A stretch of 64,000 bases of DNA from Zingiber officinale (Eukaryota > Streptophyta > Magnoliopsida > Zingiberales > Zingiberaceae), in NCBI RefSeq assembly GCF_018446385.1, contig NC_055987.1, positions 34,359,202 through 34,423,201 on the forward strand. Reading direction: 5' to 3'. A model generated the notes under the pieces. The model was not told the origin of the DNA. It searched no databases and was given only the letters and a program-made list of their open reading frames with translations. A program made the translations under genes and the position numbers. Numbering within the stretch: position 1 is the stretch's first letter; every line of letters starts with the position of its first letter. Below, in pieces: positions 22,060 through 34,790 of the stretch.

Positions 22060-23010
22060 CTCGTTTATAATAAAGAACTAATGTTGTTCTGTCTATTTAA
22101 ACGATATGTTCTATTGTAGTGCACCTCTGATGAACGGACTCTATATTCTAGACCTTGAGAGCTCTATCTATAACGTTAGTACCAAGAGGTTCAAATCGAA
22201 TGATATGAACCACACCTATCTCTGGCACTGTCGCTTAGGTCATATAAATGACAAGCGCTTATCCCAGCTCCATAAGGATGGTTTGCTGGACTCATTTGAT
22301 TTTGAATCATATGAGATATGCGAGTCATGCCTACGAGGCAAGATGACCAAGACTCCCTTTAGTGGGCACAGCGAGAGAGCGACTGATTTGTTAGGACTCA
22401 TACATAGTGATGTATGTGGCCCTTTCAATGTCGCTGCTAGAGGCGGTTATAGATACTTCATCACATGTACTGATGACTTCAGTAGATATGGTTATGTGTA
22501 TTTGATGACACATAAATCTGAATCCTTTGAAAAGTTCAAAGAATTCAAGAATGAAGTACAGAACCAGCTTGGCAAGAGTATTAAGGTACTTCGATCAGAT
22601 CGAGGTAGTGAATACTTAAGCCATGAGTTTCGTGACTACTTAGCTAAGTGTGGGATTTTATCTCAACTCACTCCTACTGGAACACCACAGTGGAATGGTG
22701 TATCCGAAAGGAGGAATCGTACCTTATTAGATATGATACGATCTATGATGAGTCACACAGATCTTCCGACATATCTATGGGGATATGCTCTAGACACGGC
22801 AGCTTTCATTCTCAACCGAGTTCCATCCAAGGCCGTGATAAAGACACCATATAGGATATGGACTGGGAGAGATGCTCAGGTGTCTTTCATGAGGATTTAG
22901 GGTTGTGAGGCTTACGTACGACGTCAAGTCTCAGACAAATTAGGACCCAAATCCGACAAGTGCTATTTCATCGGATATCCCAAGGAAACTAAGGGATATT
23001 ACTTCTACAT
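22060..23010 (+). pseudogene. Copia integrase of copy A
   Basis: A stop at 22079 separates this from protease; copy B has the same stop. The zinc-binding HHCC is visible (WHCRLGH...CESCLRGKM), as is the D-D-E core (IHSDVCGPF, RSDRGSEYLS, GVSERRNRTLLDM). The longest frame (22106-22900) ends at a TAG in FMRI-stop-GCEAYV, where copy B has Trp. A deletion of about 13 bases near 23013 removes the end of the domain that copy B retains. Confidence 0.88.
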
Positions 23011-23019
23011 TCGGTAGTT

Positions 23020-24286
23020 GTGGCAAAGACTGGGGTCTTTCTAGAAAGGGACTTTGTTTCTAGAAAGACTAGTGGGAGCGCATTCGATCTTGAAGAAGTT
23101 CAAGATGCGAACAATAGCACTGATGCCTCGATGGAAATTGAACTGGAACCACAAAGTGTTGTGGATGATGTTGTTCCACAAGGAGTTGAGGAACAACAAC
23201 CGGTTCAAGTAGACATACCTCTTCGCAGGTCTGATAGGATACGTCGTCAGCCTGAGAGATACTCATTTCTCTTGTCTGACCATGATGACGTTATGCTCAT
23301 AGAGGATGATCCTACCACCTATCAGGAAGCTGTGATGAGACCAGATTCCGAGAAATGGCTAGAGGCCATGAGATCCGAAATGGAGTCCATGTACACCAAC
23401 CAAGTATGGACTTTGGTTGATCCACCTGAAGGGGTAAAACTCATTGGGTGTAAGTGGGTCTTTAAGAGAAAGACTGACATGGATGGACTTATCTATAAGG
23501 GTCGCTTGGTAGCTAAAGGTTTCAAGCAGATTCATGGTATTGACTATGATGAAACCTTTCTCCAGATTGCGATGTTTAAGTCCATTCGGATCATGCTTGC
23601 TATTGCGACCTACCATGACTATGAGACATGGCGGATGGATGTCAAAACCGCGTTTGAATGGAAACCTACTTGAGGATGTGTACATGACACACCTGAGGGT
23701 TTTGTCGATCCACAAGATACTAGTATGCAAGCTGCATAGGTCCATTTATGGACTAAAGCAAGCTTCTCGGAGTTGGAATCTTCGATTTGATGATGCAATC
23801 AAACAGTTTGGTTTCATCAAGAACGAAGATTAGCCTTGTGTCTACAAGAAGGTTGTAGGGGATATAGTTGTCTTCCTCATATTGTATGTGGATGACATAC
23901 TACTCATTGGGAAGGACATTCCTATGCTTCAGTCTGTCAAGACCTGGCTAGGGAGTTGATTCTCAATGAAGGACTTAGGTGAGGCATCTCGTATTCTATG
24001 GATACAGATCTATAGAGATAGATCTAAGAGATTGCTTGGCCTAAGTCAGAGTACATACATTGACAAGGTACTCCTTCGGTTTGCCATGCAGAACTCCAAG
24101 AAGGGATTTCTGCCGATGTCACATGGCGTGAGTCTTTCGAAGACTCAAGGTCCCTCTTCTAGAGAGGAGAGAGACCGCATGGATCAGATCCCTTATGCCT
24201 CAGTCATAGGATCGATCATGTACGCCATGCTATGTACTCGACCTGATGTCTCGTATGCTTTGAGCATGACGAGCAGATACCAGTGA
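23020..24286 (+). pseudogene. Copia reverse transcriptase of copy A
   Basis: This contains the linker RRSDRIRRQPERY, then RT with SEKWLEAMRSEMESM, WTLVDPPEGVKLIGCKWVFK and GRLVAKGFKQ. The catalytic YVDD lies in LILYVDDILLIGKD near 23890. It is broken by a frameshift after VKTAFEW near 23655, a TAG at 23832 (NED-stop-PCVYKK) and a TGA near 23958. Copy B has the same TAG and TGA. It is not functional. Confidence 0.88.
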
Positions 24287-24346
24287 AAGTCACTGGATAG
24301 CGGTCAAGAATATTCTTAAGTACTTAAGAAGGACTAAAAATATTTC

Positions 24347-24838
24347 TTGGTATATGGAGGCAATGATGAGCTAGTAAAGGGTTACGGTGATGCTAGCTTC
24401 CAGACCGACTATAGATCGCAATTGGGTTCGTATTTTGCATTAATGGTGGTGTTGTCAGCTGGAAGAGTTACAGTAGCTGATTCTACAACAGAGGCCGAGT
24501 ACATTGCTGCATCAGAGGCAGCAAAGGAGGCAGTTTGGATCCGCAAGTTCATCACTGAACTTGGGGTGGTTCCTAGCATTGCTGATCCCATTGAGCTCTA
24601 TTGTGACAACAATGGAGCTATAGCACAGGCGAAGGAACCTCGCTCACACCAGCGGACCAAGCATATACTACGACGCTTCCATCTCATTCGAGAGATCATT
24701 GAGAGAGGAGATGTGAAGATTTGCAGAGTACCTACAGAGGCTAACATCGCAGATCCCTTGACCAAGGCTTTGGCACAGAGGAAGCATGATGGTCACACTA
24801 GGTCATTGGGCCTTAGAGCCTACACTGATTGGCACTAG
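24347..24838 (+). pseudogene. Copia RNase H of copy A
   Basis: RNase H of copia type, with GYGDASFQTD, DSTTEAEYIAASEAAKEAVW, LYCDNNGAIAQAKEP, RTKHILRRFHLIREI and the terminal ANIADPLTKALAQRKHDGHT. A segment before TVADSTTEAEY is shortened relative to the family. The frame ends at 24838, just before the polypurine tract AGTGGGAGAT (24843-24852) and the middle LTR. Confidence 0.88.
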
Positions 24839-24852
24839 TGCTAGTGGGAGAT

Positions 24853-26843
24853 TGTTAGTTAGAGCCCTAGAGCCAATCATTTGATGATTGTATGGACTCA
24901 TTGTATCATATTCTTGTATATTAATAAAGGCATTTGTTTGGTTATTATACTTATTTGTATTAGTGCCAAATAGACTAAGTATAATAGCGTCCTTGAGTAG
25001 AAGGTTCATACCTATGTCAATCGATTAGTTGAATCGATAGTGAGATGATATAGGGAACACTACTCTAAATCATTCCTAGTTGAGTATTAACATTCAGGGA
25101 CAATGTTAATGCAATAAGACTAGCATGTAGGTCAGCTCGATGACTTGATCTCACAAGTCATGGATATAGAGATATCAAGCTGACACATGGGTATACATTG
25201 GAGAATGTACACTGAATGACCCGCCATGAGAAAGTATCATGGATCATTATATGAGTGTCATATACTTTCTCATGTGGCTATTAGTATGACAATTAGTCCT
25301 TAGACCTGAAGTCACCATGGATCCCTACATAAGGAGTTATGTACTTTGGTTTCGTCAAACGTCACCCGTAACTGGGTGGACTATAAAGGCGATTACTAGG
25401 TATATAACGAATTATGTAGAGGGATGTGAGTGATGTAGATAGGATCTATCCCTCCCATATGACGGGAGCGACATCGGTATTCTTGATAGAGTGAGACCAC
25501 TAAGTGCATGGCCATGCCCAAATGAGTCAACATTAGATGTTGAGCTCATTTGATCGAGTGAGTCTACTTGGAGTTCAAGATTTAGATTGATCAGAGGATG
25601 ACATGGTCTATGCCTCACATTGATAAATCTAGATGTCTAGGATAGAAGGACAATGTCACATATTGTGAGGAGTCACAATTAGTAGTCACAAGGTGATGTT
25701 GGATCTCAACATTCTTGTAACTTGGGTAGCAATGATGTATTGCTAGATGCCGCTCATTGCTTATGTTTCTAAAGGAGTTTAGGAACATTGCCAACGTTAC
25801 AAGAACCTATTGGGTCACACACAAAGAACAAGTGGACGGAGATTAGGTTCATATGATGAACCAAGAGGATTAGATTCATTTGATGAATTAAATTGGATTA
25901 AGAGTAATCCAAATTGGGCTAGCTTGAGTTAGACTCAAGTTGATTCATGTGTTCAATGAGTCTAATTTAGATTATGATTCATTGAATCAATTTAATTAAA
26001 TGAATTAGATTCATTATATTAAATTGGCTTGAATTAAATGGTTTGATTAGATCAACCATGAGAGAGAGATTAAGTCAAGTTTGACTTGACTTGAGAGGAA
26101 GAGGAAGAGTCAAGTTTGACTTGACTTTGCCACATCATATGTGTGACTTGGCATTAAGTGGCCAATGATGATGTGCCACATCATCATAGTTAATACATGA
26201 TTATGCCACCTAATGGAAGTTACACTTCCTTCTTTGTTTTAATGTGGTCGGCCACATTAATGAGAGTAATTACTCTCATTGTGGCCAGCCACTCAAAATG
26301 AAGGGAATTGATGTTTTACATTTTAATGATTATTAACTCCTTCTTCTTCCTCCTTGGGTGGTCTCTCTTCTCTCCATGGTGTTGTTGCCGTGAGGTTCCA
26401 AGAGTGGAGAGGGTGATTTGAGTTCCCAAAAGTAGAAAGGGTAAGTGAAGGTCACATAGAAGAGTGTTCTTGGTTTTTATCCTCTCTTCTTTGATCTCCT
26501 TTCTTCTTCCATTCCATCCGAGAGCCCTAGAAAGTGCTAGCACACTTGGGGTCTCTCTTCTCCATCCTTTGAGTGTGAGAGACACTCCTTGTTCGTGTGG
26601 ATATCATTAGAGGAGTGTCTACGTTGACACTCTCGAGATCCGGCGTACCGTTGGACGAGCGAGATTTGCGAGGGCACGCTTCAAGGGTAAAATTCTTAAC
26701 ATGTAGATCTAGGAGTAGATCTAAAATTTTGAAACTCATACTCGTAATTTTCGTTCGGTTTTCCTTGCACGGATCTACAGCTTTGGGTGATTCGGGGTTT
26801 CCGCGACGCGAAAAGCGGTTTTCGCGGCCCGAAAAGCCCAACA
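24853..26843 (+). repeat. Copia LTR B (shared middle LTR)
   Basis: It runs from TGTTAGTTAGAGCCC to GCCCAACA. It serves as 3' LTR of copy A and 5' LTR of copy B. No target duplication flanks it. It is followed by a PBS-like TGCTATCAGAGCC (26845-26857), with a different mismatch from that of copy A. Confidence 0.92.
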
Positions 26844-28527
26844 GTGCTATCAGAGCCACGTGCAAGGCTTGTACGAGTTTAATTTTTGGTTTTATGAAAA
26901 CTAAAGTTTCTGTAATTTTCTGTAAATTATGATTTTTGGGTTTTTATGAGTATTTTTCTCGAGTAATCGAAGCACAAGTGTTTAGACGCTTGTAGGCTTC
27001 GACTACCGAGAACATTTTTCCAAAAACGGTGATGTTTCGACCCAAATCCGTTTGGGACAACGAGCGAAGGCGCTGTTGGATCGCTTAGGAGCAACTCACG
27101 ATGGTTAGATTGTGGGTAGGGGCACTTCCCCTAACCCCGCAAGGGGATTTGCTTCGCGATTGCGCCCGAAATCGCTAATCGGGACCGCCGGGAAAATTCT
27201 TCTCAAAGGTTTCGTTCCAAATTGTTTTGGGACAGCGGGCTAAGGCGCTGTAGGATCGCAAAGGAACCCTCGCGATGTTTAGATCGTGGGTAGGGACGCT
27301 GCCCCTGGCCCTGCAAGGGGATCCGTTCCGCGATTGCGCCCGAAACTGCTAAACGGGACCGCCGGGAAATTTTACTCGTAAAATTGTAAAAATTAATTTT
27401 AAAATTATATAAAATTATGAAAATATATAATTTTAAATTATATATTAATTTTGTGATAGTCATGGCCCAAATACCCAATATGATTGGATTGTGTTGTAAT
27501 TCATAATACGGTCTGCGTGCCGTTATGTGTTTGCGCGTGTTGTATGTTTTTATTTTTTCCGCGACCTTCGCGTCGTGCCTTTCTCATATATTCTGGTTGT
27601 AAATTAGATTTAGACTCGAATGTAACTCGAGTTTCAAATTGTAATGTACAAATTGGAGCGGTGGAGGGTCCACACGAGACGGAGTTCCGAGGCGGGCACG
27701 AGCAACACAAGGTGGTCAAAGGGAGGAACTTGGAGAAGCTGTTGACCCTAGGTTGACCATTCGATCTTCTCATTGGCTTGAGAAGATCGTAGTAGGGCCA
27801 TGACTAAATCATAAATAGATTAATTAGTTAATTGCTTATGTATATGATGCATGTTTAATAAGTAATTAATTAATTAGTGCCTTACGATTATATTAGATCT
27901 AAGTCGTGCACATGATGCACCCTTGCGATTAGATTAGATCTAAGTCATGCACAAGATGCATCCTTTTCGATTAGATTAGATCTCGATCGAACCAACTCAA
28001 AATGCCTAACCGTGCCGTGATACCTATCACTACCTCGATCACATGTATTGTTGAATCTGCCAAAGAAGAGCAATACATATTATCTTGGTAGGGTACGGAG
28101 GGACAATCTTGGTCCCGCCTATCAACGTATGGGTGAATACAAACTCAATTAGATTGAGTATTCCTAGTTGCTCGGTTAGATCGAGTCAACTATAGGCATT
28201 CCTCCAACGGTTGGAAAAGATAGGTCAAAATCATATCTATATTAACTCTCGGGCGTATTAGCCAAAGCTAACTCGAGTTTTAATATAAATGCGGATATTG
28301 ATTTTATAAACAAGAGTTGCATAGAGATGTAATTGGTAATCGTTACTTACCGATCATACTAAGCCTTGGGCGTATTAGCCAAAGCTAACTCAAGAGTTAG
28401 TATGATGTGGATCTTGTCCCACAAGAATTATAGAATTCAGTGGGAGCATCATTTAATTAAAGGCCTAATTAAATAATTTTAAAAGAATATGATATTTATT
28501 TCTGCAAATTTTCTGTTGTAGATAACG
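26844..28527 (+). other. Copia copy B leader
   Basis: It matches the leader of copy A throughout. The 175-base repeat pair (about 27036-27372), the gattagatt repeats and the two GGGCGTATTAGCC hairpins (near 28238-28285 and 28354-28403) are all present. No gene is seen. Confidence 0.75.
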
Positions 28528-29231
28528 ATGACGTCGAATACGATCTCTTTCTCCCTGCGTTCTGTCCTTAAGAAGGACAAGCTCAACGGAGCAAATTTCC
28601 TGGACTGGTACAGGAACCTGAGAATAGTTCTCACTCAGGAACGTAAACTGTCGTTCTGGAGTAGCCCATTCCGGAGGCTCCTCCTGCCACTGCCACGCGA
28701 GCTGACCGGGATGCTTACAAAAAGCATCAAGATGACGCATTAGATGTGTCCTGTCTAATGCTCGCAACCATGAACTCTGAGCTTCAGAAGCAACATGAGT
28801 TGATGTGTGCTTACGATATGGTTGAACATATTCATCAACTATATCAAGGACAAGCAGGGCAATGGAAGAGGAACTTCACAGGATACCTGGAAGATCTTAA
28901 CAAGAAGAGAAATAAGATTTCTACTTCAGGTATAAATGTTATAGAAGTCAACCTCTCTATTTCTTCGTCGTGGGTATTAGATATCGGATGTGCTTCGCAC
29001 ATTTGTTCTAATGTACAAGCACTGAGAAATAGCAGAGCATTGACAAAGGGCGAGATAGACCTACGAGTAGGCAATGGAGCACGGGTTGCTGTAGGGACTT
29101 ATTTTCTATCTCTGCCCTCTGGGCTTATACTAGAGTTAGACGATTGTTGTTATGTGCCTGCATTGACTGAGAACATTATATCAGTTTCTTGTTTGGACAA
29201 GAAAGGATTCTCGTTTATAATAAAGAACTAA
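28528..29231 (+). pseudogene. Copia gag-protease of copy B (internally deleted)
   Basis: Gag starts MTSNTISFSLRSVL. A base lost near 28650 shifts the frame (RKLSFWSS), and coding sequence resumes at 28746. The junction LYQGQA-GQWKRNF is the same as in copy A, so capsid and most of the knuckle are missing. Protease reads SSWVLDIGCASHIC, with DIG at the active site where copy A has DTG. The frame then continues to a stop at 29229, also present in copy A. Confidence 0.85.
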
Positions 29232-29255
29232 TGTTGTTCTGTCTATTTAAACGAT

Positions 29256-29917
29256 ATGTTCTATTGTAGTGCACCTCTGATGAACGGACTCTATATTCTA
29301 GACCTTGAGAGCTCTATCTATAACGTTAGTACCAAGAGGTTCAAATCGAATGATATGAACCACACCTATCTCTGGCACTGTCGCTTAGGTCATATAAATG
29401 ACAAGCGCTTATCCCAGCTCCATAAGGATGGTTTGCTGGACTCATTTGATTTTGAATCATATGAGATATGCGAGTCATGCCTACGAGGCAAGATGACCAA
29501 GACTCCCTTTAGTGGGCACAGCGAGAGAGCGACTGATTTGTTAGGACTCATACATAGTGATGTATGTGGCTCTTTCAATGTCGCTGCTAGAGGCGGTTAT
29601 AGATACTTCATCACATTTACTGATGACTTCAGTAGATATGGTTATGTGTATTTGATGACACATAAATCTGAATCCTTTGAAAAGTTCAAAGAATTCAAGA
29701 ATGAAGTACAGAACCAGCTTGGCAAGAGTATTAAGGTACTTCGATCAGATCGAGGTGGTGAATACTTAAGCCATGAGTTTCGTGACTACTTAGCTGAGTG
29801 TGGGATTTTATCTCAACTCACTCCTCTTGAAACACCACAGTGGAATGGTGTATCTGAAAGGAGGAATCATACCTTATTAGATATGGTACGATCTATGATG
29901 AGTCACACAGATCTTCC
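29256..29917 (+). pseudogene. Copia integrase of copy B, first part
   Basis: It has WHCRLGH and CESCLRGKM zinc-binding residues, then IHSDVCGSF, RSDRGGEYLS and GVSERRNHTLLDM (D-D-E all present). Coding stops at SHTDLP, where the gag-only element is inserted (target duplication cttcc, 29913-29917). The domain resumes at 34791. Confidence 0.9.
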
Positions 29918-30982
29918 TGTTGGAGGATCGGTGGCCGGCTTGAAGGGGGGTTGAATAGACGGCGCCCCCAAATCACTCGCTTTCTATGTATTTGTTAGTT
30001 GCGCAGCGGAATACAAATAATACAAACACAAATACGAAAGCTAAATACAAATACAAAGAACAAGAAAGAGCAAGCAAACCAACACGCGCCGATTTACGTG
30101 GTTCGGAGATAAAGCTCCTACTCCACGGCGTGTCCGTAAGGTGGACGATCCCTATCCGTCGGTGGATTACTCCCCGGAAGACCTCCGGCTAGCTCAAACC
30201 TCCTTGTGGGTGGAGAAACCTCACCACAAACTCACCAAGACCTCTTGGACACAAGGGAACCTTTTGAGCACTTGTAGACTACTAATTAGACCTAACCAAG
30301 TCTAATTTCGTCGCCTTGGCCGGCCATACCAAGCTCCTTCTTATAGAGCTTGGGGAAATTAGCCTTGCTGATTTGCCCATTACCAGTCGACTGGTCCATG
30401 CACCAGTCGACTGGTGCCAGCCCAACGGCACTCCAACGGCTATCTATCAGTCGACTGGTCCCATGACCAGTCGACTGATCCCAGCCATTTCGGGCACAGA
30501 ATGCTTCTGTGCTCACCACCAGTCGACTGGTCCCAGTATCAGTCGACTGGTACAACCCTAAACTTAGGGTTTCCCATCCCGAGTACATTTCACTCGCACT
30601 CGGACCCTCACGACTCACTTGACTCTTCTTTGCAGCCTTGACCTCTTGCCTTCAAGCCTAATTTCTTTGGCTCTCGTCCCTCGGATTCATCCAAGCCCGC
30701 GGCTTGTCTCCAATGCCATCCTTCGCGTATGCCTCGAAGTCACTTCCCTCGGCCCTTGTCCTTGCTGCCTTGTTCACGATCCCTCAGATGCATTCAAGCC
30801 CGCGGCTTGTCCTCAATGCCATCCTTCATCGGACCCAAAGCCGTCAACCTGAGTCACATGTGTCACCTGTAGTCCTGCACAACTCAAGTACACATATCAA
30901 ATAACGAGAGTAAACCTAACTTAAACCCTTTGCCCAAACACCAAAACACATGGTCCCGCGGACCATTGGGATTGCTCCAACA
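29918..30982 (-). repeat. 3' LTR of the gag-only element
   Basis: 1065 bases. It contains three pairs of CAGTCGACTG-centred palindromes (30382-30552) and the hairpin GCACAGAA-TGC-TTCTGTGC (30494-30512). It ends in a duplicated ccgcggcttgt phrase region (30690-30810). Frames within it are not coding. Confidence 0.9.
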
Positions 30983-31523
30983 ATCTCCCCCTTTTTGGTG
31001 TTTGGCAATACGTTTAAGTTAGGGAAAACAAATAGCAAATAAACATGCTAATACAATGGACTTACGATGCCAAGGCTACACATTTGGACTTACTCCGCCG
31101 AATGGACTTACGTTGCCAGGCTACACACTTGGCAACCGCCGTAACAAGTATTGGGACCTATCACAAGGCTCCCCCTACACCTACGCTCCCCATTGAGCTA
31201 GGATTTTACCACGGGCTTTTTAAGAACCTATCCGAAGGATCCCCCTACACCTAAACTCCCCAATGAGCTAGGATTTTACCACGGGCTTTTTAAGAACCTA
31301 TCCCAAGGCTCCCCCTACGCAAAGGCACTTAAGGTTTTCCCAATTTAAACCTTAATTCTCCCCCTTTGCCTAACATCCAAAAAGTTCTCCAACAATATCC
31401 CAATTGTTGAAAACTTATCATCCAAACTGACCCTAAACTCATGTATTAATCCCCCTTGGATCCCATACATCTAAGCGAGTTGACATGGTCACAAAACAAT
31501 GTTGAAAACAATTTCAGACTGGT

Positions 31524-31700
31524 ATCAGTCGACTGCCCTAAGTACCAGTCGACTGCCCCCTTCGACAGAACCTTACAGAAACATTATCTGGTCGAAAAAC
31601 ACTGTTACCAGTCGACTGGTGTCGGTACCAGTCGACTGCCCTCGTCAAAATGAGCTTACAGAACCATTCTGTGCTCAAAACATTGTTACCAGTCGACTGG
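31524..31700. repeat. Internal GTCGAC palindrome cluster
   Basis: Five further copies of ACCAGTCGACTG(GT or CC) occur outside the LTR, between the polypurine tract and the end of gag. They are interspersed with cagaacc...ttctgtgctcaaaac hairpin-like pieces, the same mixture as in the LTR. Confidence 0.8.
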
Positions 31701-32132
31701 TACCCTATTTCTGAAAAAATCAGCCTTTTCAGGCCAACTTCAGAAATACACCAGAAATTCCCTAGACCTCCAAAAATTCTCAAATTTTGTGGAGAGGTCT
31801 ATTGTACCCTTATCTACTTGGGAAAAATACATTACAAAATGTATCTATTACTAATCCCAAGATTGACACAAAATCCAAAACTAACTAAATGGTTCAATTG
31901 AACCTTGACCTAAAGTCCTAGTTTTGGCTTCCTTTTGATGTATTTGCCCATACCAACCCACAATGCATCCCTAGCATTGGTTTATATGGCATCTATACAT
32001 CCAAAATCAATTATCATGCTATATGACCCCAAATGTCATATTTCTTGCATGAAACACAAACCATGTGTGCCAAATCCCTAGGTTTGAGACTCAAATCCAT
32101 CTCCAAACCTTTTGGCACACTCCATAGCTCCT

Positions 32133-33790
32133 CTAGACTCCCAAGTAGTACCCACCTGAGATCCATTGGCCATGGGTCCCAAATTGACTCTTAGAGCTCC
32201 CCCTAGAGCTCTTAGCCTTAGCCACATCCCTAGGTGACTCATCCACAATGGCTAGGCCACATCGGTCCACCCCCGGTGACACTTGGCCTACAAACGTAAC
32301 TTTCTTAACCTTGGACACCTTGTCCTTGGTTAATTTCTTCTTACCATTAAATGACTTTCCCTTACCATTTATTGGCTTCTCCTTGCTATTATCATGTGCC
32401 ACCTTAGCACATGTTCTTCTTTTAACCTTAGAGACACTAGATCGGTATCCCAAACCCGATCTATCATTGTTGGGTTTTTGACTCCCCAACACCATACTTA
32501 ATCCCTTAGATCCAATAGTGAATATTTTAAGGAATTTCTCTAAACCATCAAGCTTTGCCTTCAAAGCTTGATTCTCCCTTTCTAGGTTCCTAAACCTAGA
32601 GTCAACATGTCCACCATGGACATTCCTAGACCTACCCTTTCTAGGCATATGTCTCCCCTTCTTGGGATTAATGCCTTGGGTCTCCTTAGGTCTACCATTT
32701 CTAAATTTATCATGCATAGATTTCCTAGGGCTATGATCCACATTTACCCTACTCCTATCATGATATCTAAATCCAAAATTTTTCATTGCTACATAATGAT
32801 AATCATTATTTTTCCTAGCATGCTTGGAAGAATGAAAATTTGAATTACAATTCAAATTAGGATATACCTCCCTTACCCTTGAAGCTCCCCCTTGATTTGA
32901 GCTCATGTTCTTCTCCCATTTCTTTAGATGCGCAAGCTTCTTGATTTCCCCCTTCTTGGGGCATTTGGTGTGGTAGTGTCCCTTCTCCCCACACGTGAAG
33001 CACACAATGCGCAATCTCCTCCTTTGGGCTTCTTCACTCTACAACCCTTGTTAGTGTTTAAATTAACTTGAATGGGTTTAGGAGATACCTTCTTCTTACC
33101 CATAGCACATCTACTTTTGTAGTGCCCCCTTTCATTGCACCCGAAGCACACAATGTGATCTTTTGATTTTGCTTCGGTGGAGGTGCTCACTAGGTTGACT
33201 TCTTCCAAGATTTCTTCTTCTTCTTCTTCACTTGTCTTGGATTCTTCTTCAACCATTGAGGATGTAGAAGCTATATCTTCCTCATCCACACTTGTGGATG
33301 ACCTTTCTTTATCCTTTTCCTCAAATGTGACCAAATTTACTTCCTCTTCTTGAGCTACTAATCCCATCTCCTTGGGCTCCACATCCGATTGGTCCTTCTT
33401 CTCCTTTTGGACCACTTCGTCACTTTCTTCGGATTTTTCTTCTTCTTCTTGTGTAGGAAAAAATTCCTCCCATGGAAATTTCTTTATTTTGCTCCACAAA
33501 TCGTGGGCATTCTCGTATTTACCTACACGACTTATCACGTCATTAGGCAAAATATCAATCAAAATAGATATTACCTTATCGTTTGCCTTTGACCGTGTGG
33601 TTTGCTCCTCCGTCCAATGTCGTGATCGGAGCTTCTTCCCTTTCCTGTCTTTTGGGACTTCGAACGGTTTCTTGATAATCATCATGATGTCCCAATCCGT
33701 ATTGAAGAAGACCTCCAACCTCATCATCCAATACGTGATGTCCCCAAGGCTTCCTCCTTCAAATTTTGGAGGGACAATAAACCTGGCCAT
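32133..33790 (-). pseudogene. Gag-like protein with two CCHC zinc knuckles
   Basis: The minus-strand frame from 33790 starts MARFIVPPKFEGGSLGDITYW. It contains the copia-gag (UBN2-like) helix region to about residue 120 (ENAHDLWSKIKKF), then a long acidic stretch rich in Glu and Ser. A first knuckle, CFGCNERGHYKSRC, lies near 33140. A single frame change near 33010 separates it from a second frame (33014-32133) that opens with a second knuckle, CFTCGEKGHYHTKC. This is followed by a basic region and a coiled-coil-like FRNLERENQALKAKLDGLEKF. The two knuckles in series resemble SIRE-type gag. It would package RNA but carries no enzyme. Confidence 0.85.
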
Positions 33791-33831
33791 CTTGTGCTTC
33801 CTTGGCGGTTAGTCCAACGGAGAGCAACCTT

Positions 33832-33843
33832 GCTCTGATACCA
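33832..33843 (-). other. Primer binding site of the gag-only element
   Basis: The minus strand reads TGGTATCAGAGC, a consensus initiator-Met tRNA PBS, two bases from the 5' LTR. Confidence 0.88.
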
Positions 33844-33845
33844 CT

Positions 33846-34785
33846 TGTTGGAGGATCGGTGGCCGGCTTGAAGGGGGGTTGAATAGACGGCGCCCCCAAA
33901 TCACTCGCTTTCTACGCATTTGTTAGTTGCGCAGCGGAATACAAATAATACAAACACAAATACGAAAGCTAAATACAAATACAAAGAACAAGAAAGAGCA
34001 AGCAAACCAACACGCGCCGATTACGTGGTTCAGAGATAAAGCTCCTACTCCACGGCGTGTCCATAAGGTGGACGATCCCTATCTGTCGGTGGATTACTCC
34101 CCGGAAGACCTCCGGCTAGCTCAAACCTCCTTGTGGGTGGAGAAACCTCACCACAAACTAACCAAGACCTCTTGGACACAAGGGAACCTTTTGAGCACTT
34201 GTAGACTACTAATTAGACCTTAACCAAGTCTAATTTCGTCGCCTTGGCCGGCCATACCAAGTTAACGACTATCTATCAGTCGACTGGTCCCATGACCAGT
34301 CGACTGATCCCAGCCATTTCGGGCACAGAATGCTTCTGTGCTCACCACCAGTCGACTGGTCCCAGTATCAGTCAACTGGTACAACCCTAAACTTAGGGTT
34401 TCCCATCCCGAGTACATTTCACTCGCACTCGGACCCTCACGACTCACTTGACTCTTCTTTGCAGCCTTGACATCTTGCCTTCAAGCCTACTTCCTTTGGC
34501 TCTCGTCCCTCGGATGCATCCAAGCCCGCGGCTTGTCTCCAATGCCATCCTTCGCGTATGCCTCGAAGTCGCTTCCCTCGGCCCTTGTCCTTGCTGCCTT
34601 GTCCACGATCCCTCAGATGCTTCATCCTTCATCGGACCTAAAGCCGTCAACCTGAGTCACATGTGTCACCTGCAGTCCAGCACAACTCAAGTACACATAT
34701 CAAATAACGAGAGTAAACCTAACTTAAACCCTTTGCCCAAACATCAAAACACATGGTCCCGCGGACCATTGGGATTGCTCCAACA
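33846..34785 (-). repeat. 5' LTR of the gag-only element
   Basis: 940 bases. It matches 29918-30982 but lacks about 110 bases that hold the outermost pair of GTCGAC palindromes (after the ataccaag phrase), plus a shorter piece near 34620. Two palindrome pairs remain at 34276-34382, one now reading cagtcaactgg. Confidence 0.9.
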
Positions 34786-34790
34786 CTTCC

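Larger units (their letters stand above)
29918..34785 (-). mobile_element. Gag-only (non-autonomous) LTR retrotransposon
   Basis: Its ends are TGTTGGAGGATCGG and TTGCTCCAACA. A perfect cttcc duplication (29913-29917 and 34786-34790) interrupts a codon run that is continuous in copy A. The PBS (33832-33843, minus strand TGGTATCAGAGC) and polypurine tract (30983-30998) show minus orientation. The internal region of about 2.9 kb encodes only a gag-like protein with two zinc knuckles. No protease, integrase, RT or RNase H motif is found. It must depend on enzymes from another element, probably a copia with related gag. Confidence 0.9.

Noticed and set aside
30382..30552. Regularly spaced palindromes that could suggest a CRISPR-like array
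   Set aside because: Spacing is uneven, spacers are not unique fixed-length segments, the host is a plant, and the array is inside an LTR.
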